Shown: one piece after another, positions 54,581 through 62,414 of the stretch | How the letters are laid out: the number at the start of each line of letters is the position of its first letter | How positions within the stretch are numbered: position 1 is the stretch's first letter | Program-made: the position numbers and the translations under genes | Notes under the pieces: model-generated | Database searches by the model: none | Told to the model about the DNA's origin: nothing | What the model saw: the letters and a program-made list of their open reading frames with translations, nothing else | Source of the DNA: Syntrophobacterales bacterium | GTDB lineage: Bacteria; Desulfobacterota; Desulfobaccia; Desulfobaccales; 0-14-0-80-60-11 | Assembly: GCA_020060385.1 (NCBI GenBank) | Contig: JAGVAH010000082.1 | Span: forward strand, 62,001-126,000 | Direction: 5' to 3' | Length of the DNA stretch: 64,000 nucleotides

Positions 54581-55384
54581 ATGAAGACCAAATCCCTGTT
54601 TCTGGCTCTGCTTTCCTGCCTCTTCCTCCTTAACCTCAGCCTTGCCCCCCAGGCCCATGGAGCCCGGGTGTATCTGGTGGTGGACCACGGGGTGGAACAG
54701 GATGCGGAAGCCCAGGGCCGGGCCGCGGTCAACGGCGTCTTTGATTTTTTTCAAAGAATTTATGGGATAGGTCTACAAAGAGATCTACGCATCAAATTCT
54801 CCTGCGATAAACTCAACTATAAAAAGGCCATCCAGGACTGGTACGGCGCCAGCGAGTCCCAAGCTCATTTAACGGCCAGCTCCTCCCTGGGTGTGCAGCG
54901 GCAGGGAGACCTAATAGTAAATTTAGGAGATATCAACGGCGACTATCAACAGCTCTTCGTCCTCTGCCACGAGTTGGTGCATTTCTATCAGGCGCAGGAG
55001 AGCCTGGATAAACATGGGGCGTTAGGCTGGATGCTGGAAGGCACGGCTGACGCCCTGGCGGCTCACATTTTGGAGACCGTGGGCGTAAAAAACGCGAGGG
55101 GCTACAAAAGCTGTTGGATTGAAAATCTGAAAAAGGTTCGGGGTGTTCCCAGCCTGGAAAGCCTGCACACCCGCCAGGGACTGATGTCCGCCTGTTATAC
55201 CTATGGGGGCCGGGTCACCTATGCAACTTCAGCCTTAGCGGTGATTACCCTGGTGGAGTGGCGGGGCTACCCGGCCCTGTTTACCTACTTCCGGGCCCTG
55301 AAAAATTGCAGTCCGGAAGATGCCTTTTACCAGGCCTTTGGCACCAGGGCCGGGGATTTCGAAAAACAATTCCGCCCCTTTTAG
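54581..55384 (+). CDS. Exported HELVH metallopeptidase-like protein
   Basis: 267 residues. Signal peptide (LFLALLSCLFLLNLSLAPQA). The zinc motif HELVH is in FVLCHELVHFYQ (about residue 129), and the glutamate of GWMLEGTADALAAHIL (about 153) fits the third ligand of gluzincins. The remainder (VDHGVEQDAEAQGRAAVNGV) is not recognised. The ATG at 54581 gives a clean signal peptide; an upstream in-frame ATG at 54524 does not. It is probably a secreted peptidase or a catalytically related binding protein of unknown substrate. Confidence 0.7.
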   Translation: MKTKSLFLALLSCLFLLNLSLAPQAHGARVYLVVDHGVEQDAEAQGRAAVNGVFDFFQRIYGIGLQRDLRIKFSCDKLNYKKAIQDWYGASESQAHLTASSSLGVQRQGDLIVNLGDINGDYQQLFVLCHELVHFYQAQESLDKHGALGWMLEGTADALAAHILETVGVKNARGYKSCWIENLKKVRGVPSLESLHTRQGLMSACYTYGGRVTYATSALAVITLVEWRGYPALFTYFRALKNCSPEDAFYQAFGTRAGDFEKQFRPF

Positions 55385-55616
55385 GGGCCCTCACTTCTCT
55401 TGGGGAAGACCGCAGCCACGGGGTTTCAGGCCCGGCCGGCCAGGCCCGCATTCCTTGCATGGGTTTTCCCGCCCTGGCTCATGCCCATTTTTTTCAAAGT
55501 CTTTTAAGATTAAGCACTTTAAAGGCTTGCCTTAATCACGGAATTGCCTATTCTAGGGCCAGAGGTTTAACCCTGCGCCCCGGCGAGACGCCCCCGCCAG
55601 AAGGGAAGTGCTGGAC

Positions 55617-56489
55617 ATGCCGCAGCCTTTGACCTACCAATCCTGGACCCCGGTGCTTTTGGTGGTCTTCTTTCTCCTCCTGGGGGCCCTGGAAAACCTC
55701 TGGCCCCTGCGACGCCTGAAACGCTCCTGGCCCCGGCGCTGGACCGTTAATCTGGCGGTCACCGCACTCTCCTTCGGGGTGGGTGCGGCCCTGGTGAGGC
55801 CCTTGGCCCTGGCTACAGCCGCTTGGGCCCAGTCCCATTCCCTGGGTCTCTTCCCCTGGCTGGCCCTACCCTTCTGGGCCCAATTCCTCCTGGGTTTTTT
55901 GTGGATGGACGCCACCTTCTATTTCTGGCACCGGGCCAACCACGTCTTTCCCCTGCTGTGGCGCTTCCACAACGTGCACCACGTGGACCCGGACATGGAC
56001 GTGTCCACCTCTTTCCGCTTTCATTACGGCGAGACCTTCTATTCCTCCCTCTTTCGCGTCTTGCAGGTATTACTGGTGGGGCTCTCTCCTTTTACCTATC
56101 TGGCCTATGAAGTCGTCTTCAACCTGGCCACCATGTTTCACCACAGCAACCTGGCCCTCCCCATCGACCTGGAGAGGCGGCTGAATAAGGTGCTGGTCAC
56201 CCCCCGGATGCACGGCATCCACCATTCCGCGGTGGGCCAGGAGACCAACTCCAATTATTCCGTCATCTTCTCCTGGTGGGACCGGTTGAACCTGAGCCTG
56301 CGCCTCAATGTGCCCCAGAAGGAGGTGGTTATCGGGGTTCCAGGTTATCTCCTGCCCGGGGACAACCACCTCTGGCCCCTGTTGCTGCAGCCTTTTGAGC
56401 ACCAGCGCCCCTACTGGCGCTGGCCCACCGGCCGGGCCAGTGTGCGCAAAATCGTGGCCGCGGCCGATCCCCATCATCTCCTCCCCTGA
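55617..56489 (+). CDS. Sterol desaturase/fatty acid hydroxylase family protein
   Basis: 290 residues, integral membrane, diiron. Histidine boxes WHRANH (about 104), FHNVHH (about 117) and HGIHH (about 199), with a further ATMFHHSN. Membrane segments at LLVVFFLLLGALENL, AVTALSFGVGAALVR and FWAQFLLGFLW. It uses O2 to hydroxylate or desaturate a lipid chain; the substrate is unknown. AAGGGA is placed for the ATG at 55617, not the GTG at 55608. Confidence 0.88.
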   Translation: MPQPLTYQSWTPVLLVVFFLLLGALENLWPLRRLKRSWPRRWTVNLAVTALSFGVGAALVRPLALATAAWAQSHSLGLFPWLALPFWAQFLLGFLWMDATFYFWHRANHVFPLLWRFHNVHHVDPDMDVSTSFRFHYGETFYSSLFRVLQVLLVGLSPFTYLAYEVVFNLATMFHHSNLALPIDLERRLNKVLVTPRMHGIHHSAVGQETNSNYSVIFSWWDRLNLSLRLNVPQKEVVIGVPGYLLPGDNHLWPLLLQPFEHQRPYWRWPTGRASVRKIVAAADPHHLLP

Positions 56490-56804
56490 GCATCGCCCTT
56501 CTCTCGCCCCCGGATTTTTGGCCGTCACCTTGCCCCGGTTGGCCCAGACTCTTATCATAATTGGATAGGAGGCGGTTTTAGTGAGCAGAGGGCAGTGAAA
56601 AGGAGAAGGTCGGATAAATCTCGTTTTTATAACAAGTCTCAATCTAACGGCAATTTTTCTGGAGGGGTGAACCTTGTGTTCGCCCACCCTCGCAGGGCGA
56701 ATACAAGATTCGCCCCTACAGCTCAATGCCATTTCAAGGGGAAAGGTATTACTGCTCAACGCTCACTGACCCGGCCTTCCAAGTCTTGTCAAAGGAGATA
56801 AGCC
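56490..56804. other. Intergenic region with a dispersed repeat
   Basis: 315 bp, no gene seen. It holds the GGGCGAA palindrome listed separately and the AAGGAGA ribosome binding site of the next gene at its right end. Confidence 0.5.
56664..56716. repeat. GGGCGAA dispersed palindromic repeat
   Basis: Left arm GGGGTGAACCTTGTGTTCGC (56664 onwards), right arm GGGCGAATACAAGATTCGCC (56695 onwards), spacer about 9 bp. It resembles a repeat known from many environmental bacterial genomes. Confidence 0.7.
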
Positions 56805-57326
56805 ATGAGGCTGCAAGGCAAGCGCATTGCCATCCTGGTGGAGGATCTCTACCAGGATCAAGAGGTGTGGTATCCCTTGCTGCGCTTCCGGGAGGAAGGC
56901 GCGGCAGTGGTGGTGGTGGGCTCCGGCGCCGCCAAGGTGCATACCAGCAAATACGGCTACCCGGTGGAAGTGGATAAATTCGCCCCCCAGGTGCGGGCCG
57001 AACAGTTCGACGGGGTAATCATCCCCGGGGGCTACGCCCCGGATATCATGCGCCGCCATCCGGCCATGGTCGCACTGGTGCGGGACGCGGTGCAACAGGG
57101 CAAGATCGTGGCCGCCATTTGCCACGGGGGCTGGATGCTGGCCTCTGCCCAGGTTCTTAAAGGCAAGACGGTCACCTGCTTCTTCGCCATCAAGGATGAT
57201 CTGGTGCACGCGGGGGCTGACTATGTGGACCTGGAGGTGGCGGTGGACGGCAATCTCATCACCTCCAGGAAGCCCGAGGATCTCCCAGCCTTCTGCCGTA
57301 CCATCATCGCCGCGCTGGCAGGTTAA
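56805..57326 (+). CDS. DJ-1/PfpI family protein
   Basis: 173 residues. AILVEDLYQDQEVWYPLLRF, GVIIPGGYAPDIMRRHPA, and the nucleophile elbow AAICHGGWMLA (Cys106) define the family. The adjacent His supports a Cys-His(-Glu) site. Members act as glyoxalases/deglycases or proteases. AAGGAGA lies about 8 nt upstream of the ATG. Confidence 0.92.
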   Translation: MRLQGKRIAILVEDLYQDQEVWYPLLRFREEGAAVVVVGSGAAKVHTSKYGYPVEVDKFAPQVRAEQFDGVIIPGGYAPDIMRRHPAMVALVRDAVQQGKIVAAICHGGWMLASAQVLKGKTVTCFFAIKDDLVHAGADYVDLEVAVDGNLITSRKPEDLPAFCRTIIAALAG

Positions 57327-57583
57327 ATCTTCCCGCCGGCCTGCCCCCTCTGGCAGCAAAACAGGTACAGCGGCTAAGCCTGGGACAGTGGCTCGAACAT
57401 GTCCCAGGACTGACGCATGCTGGATTAAATATTTTCACTAAAATTACCATCAGTTATCCTGCCTAGTCCCTGGCCGCGTCCTTGCAGAAGTGAGTTCCGG
57501 GAGCCGGAGAGCCAGGCTCCCGCATCTTCCTGACCGGGAGAGGGGACCTGGGGCCACTCTCTCCGGGGAGAGGAGCCGGGGCC

Positions 57584-58501
57584 ATGGAAAGAGGTCTCGG
57601 ACTGGCGGCGGGCCGCGGCTACCAGTGGCTGGGCGCGGGAGAAGAAGGCCTGGACCGGGCCGTGGTGGCGGGGTTGATGCTGGACGCGGCCTTAAAGGCC
57701 GCGCCTGGGCCCCCTGACCCCCAGGCCTGGGGCCGCCTCCTCAAAATCCGGGTGCAGGAAGCGTTGCTCACCCATCTGGCGGGCCGCATCACCCTGGACC
57801 GCTTCCGGGCCTTAATCAGCAGCTTGAACCATTGTTTCCCCTTTTATCTGCCCCTCATCTCCCCTTTGGCGCAGCCCGGGCCCCCAGGGTCCGGCTCTCC
57901 CAGGCCTGCGGCTGCAGAGCCACCCTTTCCCGCCTCTTTCAACCGGTCGGTGCGCGTCCACCTGTTGGCCACAGCCCTGGCCCGGCTCCGGGGTATTCTC
58001 CCCCGGCGGCCCCATAGCAAGTTGCAGGCTGAGAAGCTGCTCCACTTCCTGGCGGGCACCCGGGGCTGCTGGTTCCGCCTCCGGGACTTCCAGGAGCGCT
58101 TCTCTCTGGAGCGCAAGACCGCCTGGGAATACCTGCAAAAATTTTGGCGGGCCGGGCTTCTTACCCACAACCAGGGCCGGGCTGCGTCGGTGCGCTACGC
58201 CTTGGCGGAGCGCTTTTTGCTGGTCCCGGGGGCAGCCCTCCGGGCCCATGCGGCCGCGGCCCTGGGGGACCTGGACCCCCGCCTGGGGGCCCGGGTGGCG
58301 GACTGGCTCATTGCCAGCGGCGGCGCCTCCTTCTGGGAGGAGGAATGGCGCCGCTTTCTGCCAGGGGCGCCTTTCCAGGAGATTCTGGACCGCCTCACCA
58401 ACCCTGGTTCTCTCCTGGAGGTGGTGAGGGCCACTCCGGGGGGTAGCCGCCTCCTGCGGCTGCCCGCAGATTGGCGCCGCCACCCGGAGGCGATCTCCTA
58501 A
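57584..58501 (+). CDS. Hypothetical protein with winged-helix-like C-terminal half
   Basis: 305 residues, Ala/Leu/Arg-rich, high GC. No family recognised. Around residues 140-225 (LQAEKLLHFLAGTRGCWFRL, RDFQERFSLERKTAWEYLQK, AGLLTHNQGRAASVRYAL) the pattern is that of a winged helix. The N-terminal half ends in a Pro-rich linker. It has a start ATG at 57584 with GAGAGGAG upstream and typical coding bias. It may be a DNA-binding or regulatory protein. Confidence 0.55.
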   Translation: MERGLGLAAGRGYQWLGAGEEGLDRAVVAGLMLDAALKAAPGPPDPQAWGRLLKIRVQEALLTHLAGRITLDRFRALISSLNHCFPFYLPLISPLAQPGPPGSGSPRPAAAEPPFPASFNRSVRVHLLATALARLRGILPRRPHSKLQAEKLLHFLAGTRGCWFRLRDFQERFSLERKTAWEYLQKFWRAGLLTHNQGRAASVRYALAERFLLVPGAALRAHAAAALGDLDPRLGARVADWLIASGGASFWEEEWRRFLPGAPFQEILDRLTNPGSLLEVVRATPGGSRLLRLPADWRRHPEAIS

Positions 58502-58816
58502 AGTCAACGGCCCCAGAGTGTCCAGCAGGGTAGACGTACCGGCCTTTCCGGTTATCTTATTGGTATATGGTTACTTTTCCCAGGGAACCAGAATCTAGCC
58601 AAAATCTAACTTGCTCATTGGCAAGGAAATGATAATATATCTCCAGGTCATTTCGACAACCCCTTGCATAGCTGGTCCCTGCAAGCCCTTACAACCATAC
58701 CTGCATAATTAATCAATCCTGCAATTTTGAGAATCAGTGAAGCCATCTTGCCTGAGGCTGCGGGGCCGCAGATCAGTATTCAACCAAGAGACCTAGCAAT
58801 AGGGAGGACTGTAACC
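58502..58816. other. Intergenic region before the AAA+ gene, no gene seen
   Basis: 315 bp with a drop in GC (58550-58730). It could contain the AAA+ gene promoter; no clear hexamers were picked. Confidence 0.35.
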
Positions 58817-59899
58817 GTGAACTACGATTTGCCGGATATCCCCTCTCCGGAATTGTGTGCCGGTAAAATCTTCGAGATCAGCGGCAATCGCCTGGAGCCG
58901 GAGTTGGCCGCGGAACTGCTGCCCAGAATTCTGCAGCATAAATGGCTTATGTCGGAAAAGCTGGCCCGGGACGTGGGCCTGAAGGTGGCGTGCATCGATT
59001 TTCTGGAAAACATGGAGCAGGCCCGGGAAGAATACCTGGCCTATCAATATCACGATCTCCTTAACGAGATGGGCGCCCTGGCCATCAGTCCCCAATTATG
59101 GGCCACCATCTCCGATTCCCAACCCCCGAAGCAGATAGTGCAAAAGAGGATCATTCTGCCCCTAATCCGGGAGAATCTCTCGAAAAAGCATGGAGTTGTG
59201 CCTCCCAAGGCCATTATTTTCTTCGGACCTCCGGGCACCGGCAAGACCCACTTTGCCAAGGCCATCGCCGGCGCCCTGTCCTGGTGGTTCATCGAGATCG
59301 CGCCCAGCATGCTCCTGGCGGACGGCAGCGAAAAGATGGGAGCCAATCTCCGGAAGATCATGGAAAAATGCAGGAACTTGAAAGAAGTCGTCATTTTTAT
59401 CGATGAATTCGAGGAGATTGCCGGGAGCCGGGATGAGGCCAGCCGCCTGGATAAATCCATTACCAACGAATTCTTGAAACAGGTGCCCTTGTTCAAAAGC
59501 CAGGACAACAATCTGCTCCTCATCTGCGCCACCAACTACATCCGGGACCTGGACGCCGCACTGCTGCGGCCCGGGCGATTTGATTGCATTATTCCGGTGG
59601 GGACTTTGAACGAAGAAGAACGGGCCAATATCCTGGAATACTACCTGGCCAAACTGAATACCGGGGAAGTGGACCTCAAACGGGTGATCAAGATGACCTC
59701 CCGGTTCACCCCCGCGGATATTGAATATCTCTTCCAGCAAGTGGCCCAGTTCACCTTCGAGCAGGAACTGGCCACCAGGCAGGATTACCGGGTGACTACG
59801 GACACTATCTTTGAGATTATCCCGAAAATCCGGGCTACCCTGACTGACGAAATCATCGTGGAGTTCGAAAAGGATAGTATCACCTACTCCCGGTATTAA
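58817..59899 (+). CDS. Orphan AAA+ ATPase
   Basis: 360 residues from GTG 58817, with AGGGAGG 9 nt upstream; a TTG-started extension to 58727 is possible. C-terminal AAA+ module of the CDC48/FtsH type: Walker A FFGPPGTGKTHFAKAIAG (about 137), Walker B VVIFIDEFEEIAGSRDE, sensor 1 LLICATNYIRDLD, arginine finger LLRPGRFD and a helical lid. The N-terminal 125 residues contain HKWLMSEKLARDVGLKVACI, reminiscent of segments seen in uncharacterised families, but not assigned. No protease domain and no obvious partner gene. Probably a remodelling ATPase. Confidence 0.82.
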   Translation: MNYDLPDIPSPELCAGKIFEISGNRLEPELAAELLPRILQHKWLMSEKLARDVGLKVACIDFLENMEQAREEYLAYQYHDLLNEMGALAISPQLWATISDSQPPKQIVQKRIILPLIRENLSKKHGVVPPKAIIFFGPPGTGKTHFAKAIAGALSWWFIEIAPSMLLADGSEKMGANLRKIMEKCRNLKEVVIFIDEFEEIAGSRDEASRLDKSITNEFLKQVPLFKSQDNNLLLICATNYIRDLDAALLRPGRFDCIIPVGTLNEEERANILEYYLAKLNTGEVDLKRVIKMTSRFTPADIEYLFQQVAQFTFEQELATRQDYRVTTDTIFEIIPKIRATLTDEIIVEFEKDSITYSRY

Positions 59900-59928
59900 A
59901 CTTGAGACCTCTGCAAAAGGCTGTTTTT

Positions 59929-60012
59929 TGTCATTCTGAACGGAGCGCAGCGGAGTGAAGAATCTAGAGTTTCCCCACGCTAGATTCTTCGGTCGCTTCG
60001 CTCAGAATGACA
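59929..60012. repeat. TGTCATTCTGA dispersed inverted repeat
   Basis: Left arm TGTCATTCTGAACGGAGCGC to AAGAATCTAG, right arm CTAGATTCTTCGGTCGCTTC to AGAATGACA. A widespread hairpin repeat of the 'GAGCGAAGCGAAGAATCT' type, between two convergent genes where it could help end transcription. Confidence 0.85.
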
Positions 60013-60092
60013 AGATCGCGAGGCTGAAGCGGGCGAGACGCCCGCCCTCCTTTTTTAACCCCGGGCTATACCACCAATGCCGCAGAATCAAT

Positions 60093-61877
60093 TCACCCCG
60101 AGGCCGCTTTCCGGAGGCGGATGGCCCCGGGGGTTACTTCCACCAGCTCGTCGTCGTTGATGAACTCCATGGCCTGCTCCAGGCTGAACTGCCGGGGGGG
60201 CACCAGGCGCAGGGCCTCGTCCGCGCCCGCGGCCCGGATATTGGTGAGCTTCTTCTCCTTGGTGATATTCACCCAGATATCTTCGGGCCGGGTATTTTCC
60301 CCCACAATCATGCCCCGGTAAACCGGGTCCCCCGGCTTGACAAAAATCGTGCCCCGGGGCTGCAGGTGGAAAATGGCATAGCCCACCGCCTTGCCGGGCC
60401 GGTCCGCGATCAAGGCCCCGTTGGGCCGGCCGCTGATCTCTCCCGCGTAGGGCCTGAAACCCTCCAGAATGGTGTTCAAGAGCCCCGTGCCCCGGGAATC
60501 GTTCAGGAACTGGCCCCGGAAGCCGATCAAGCCCCGGGAGGGGATGGTAAACTCCAGGCGCACCCGGCCCGAACCGTGGTTGATCATCTTCACCATCCGC
60601 CCCCGGCGCGCGGCCATCTTCTCGGTGACGATGCCGATGAACTCCTCGGGAATATCCACCACCGCGGTCTCCACCGGCTCTAAGAGCGAGCCGTCTTTTT
60701 CCCGGATGATGACCCGGGGTTTGGAGAGGGACAGTTCAAAACCTTCCCGGCGCATCATCTCGATCAGGACCGCGAGTTGCAGCTCCCCCCGGGCGCTGAC
60801 CTTAAAGGCGTCTTTGGACTCCCCCGGCTCCACCTTGATGGACACGTTGTACAAGACTTCCTTGTCCAGGCGCTCCTTGAGATGGCGGGAGGTGAGGAGC
60901 CTCCCCTCCTTACCGGCCAGGGGCGAATTATTCACGGAAAAGACCATGGAGATGGTGGGCTCTTCCACGGTGATGCCGGGCAGCGGCCGGGGGTCCTCCG
61001 GGTCCGCCAAAGTGTCGCCGATGAAGGCCGCGGGCACCCCGGCCACCGCGGCCAGATCGCCGGCGGCGATGCTTTCCGGCTCGCTCCGGTCCAGGCCCTC
61101 GAAGCTGTAAATGACGCTGAGGTTGGCCTTCCCGGCCCTCTGCCCTGCTTTTAAGAGCGCCACTTCCTGGCCTTTTTTAAGCGCGCCGCCGACGATCTTG
61201 CCCACGGCGATGAGGCCCACGTAGTCGCTGTAATCCAGGCTGGTCACCAGAAACTGCAGAGGCCCGTCCGGGTCGTAGCGGGGCGGGGGAATGGCTGAGA
61301 GGATGGCTTCAAAGAGGGGCGTCAGGTCCCGCCCCTGCCCTTCCGGATCGGTCAGGGCGATGCCCGCCTTGGCGTTGGTGTAGAGCACCGGGAACTCCAG
61401 TTGCTCCTCGGTGGCGTCCAGATCGATGAACAGGTCGTAGATCTCGTCCAGCACCTCCTGGGGGCGCCGGTCCTCCCGGTCGATCTTGTTGATGACCACG
61501 ATGGCCGGGAGCCCTTTTTCCAGGGCTTTTCCCAAAACGAAGCGGGTCTGGGGCAAAGGGCCTTCGGTGGCGTCCACCAGGAGCATGACCCCATCCACCA
61601 GGTTCAGGGTGCGTTCCACTTCGCCCCCGAAATCTGCGTGGCCCGGGGTGTCGACGATATTGATCTTCACGCCCTTGTAGGTGATGGCCATGTTCTTGGC
61701 CATGATGGTGATGCCCTTTTCCCGCTCCAGGTCCAGGCTATCCAGGACCCGTTCCGCCACCTGCTCGTTGGCCCGGAAGATGCCGCTCTGCCAGAGCATG
61801 GCGTCCGCCAGGGTGGTCTTCCCATGGTCCACGTGGGCGATGATGGCGATATTGCGCAAATCGTCTCGAGTTTTCAT
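60093..61877 (-). CDS. typA: Translational GTPase TypA/BipA
   Basis: 594 residues, full length. G1 [16 protein letters not shown], switch region [14 protein letters not shown]3 [13 protein letters not shown]4 [11 protein letters not shown], followed by domains II, III and V and the BipA-specific C-terminus ([25 protein letters not shown]...[10 protein letters not shown]). It acts in ribosome assembly and stress adaptation. Confidence 0.97.
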   Translation of the reverse strand: MKTRDDLRNIAIIAHVDHGKTTLADAMLWQSGIFRANEQVAERVLDSLDLEREKGITIMAKNMAITYKGVKINIVDTPGHADFGGEVERTLNLVDGVMLLVDATEGPLPQTRFVLGKALEKGLPAIVVINKIDREDRRPQEVLDEIYDLFIDLDATEEQLEFPVLYTNAKAGIALTDPEGQGRDLTPLFEAILSAIPPPRYDPDGPLQFLVTSLDYSDYVGLIAVGKIVGGALKKGQEVALLKAGQRAGKANLSVIYSFEGLDRSEPESIAAGDLAAVAGVPAAFIGDTLADPEDPRPLPGITVEEPTISMVFSVNNSPLAGKEGRLLTSRHLKERLDKEVLYNVSIKVEPGESKDAFKVSARGELQLAVLIEMMRREGFELSLSKPRVIIREKDGSLLEPVETAVVDIPEEFIGIVTEKMAARRGRMVKMINHGSGRVRLEFTIPSRGLIGFRGQFLNDSRGTGLLNTILEGFRPYAGEISGRPNGALIADRPGKAVGYAIFHLQPRGTIFVKPGDPVYRGMIVGENTRPEDIWVNITKEKKLTNIRAAGADEALRLVPPRQFSLEQAMEFINDDELVEVTPGAIRLRKAASG

Positions 61878-62414
61878 AAATCCTCGGCAAAATATGGGCC
61901 GCGTCCGGAGCGGCCTTTATCTCACTACTCCTTTTGGATTGATAAGCAGACAGTATTTAGCTATCAGCTAACAAAAGGCAACTTACCTTGTCTTTTGCTA
62001 AAGACTAAAAGCTGAAGGCTGGTATGCAAAAATCCGGGCAGGACGGCAGGGAAACCCCTCCGTTTAATCTTGGCTGGCAAAATCTTGCGGCAAGTTCCCG
62101 GCAGTATTTATATGGAGTTTAACGTTTGCGCCCTTTTTGCGCAAGACAGCGAAAAAATCCGGAAGTTCTCCAAGCAAATTTTGGATACAGTGTTGATCAT
62201 GATGAGTTTACCGCTAAACCTTTTTCACTGATTATGTTTACAATATATTTTTTTCTGAATTTGTGCTACCCTTCTTTCCCTGAGACAATTTTGGCAGCAA
62301 GGAAAGAACTTTTTCGAGATTAACCCCCCACTTAAGGGTTCCAGGACTTTTTTAACTGGGGGTGCCAAGATTGCCGCATAATCACCAGATGATTATACCA
62401 AAGGGGAGGTTGTC
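61878..62414. other. Divergent intergenic region, no gene seen
   Basis: 537 bp between typA (left) and the secreted protein gene (right). It is AT-rich in the middle. ACCCCCCACTTAA and TTAACTGGGGGT (about 62324-62370) form an imperfect stem about 50 bp before the next gene, and GGGGAGG (62404-62410) is its ribosome binding site. A 65-codon frame at 62126-62323 has no supporting features. Confidence 0.45.

Noticed and set aside
62126..62323. 65-codon frame in the typA-downstream gap
   Set aside because: No ribosome binding site, poor composition and no family features.
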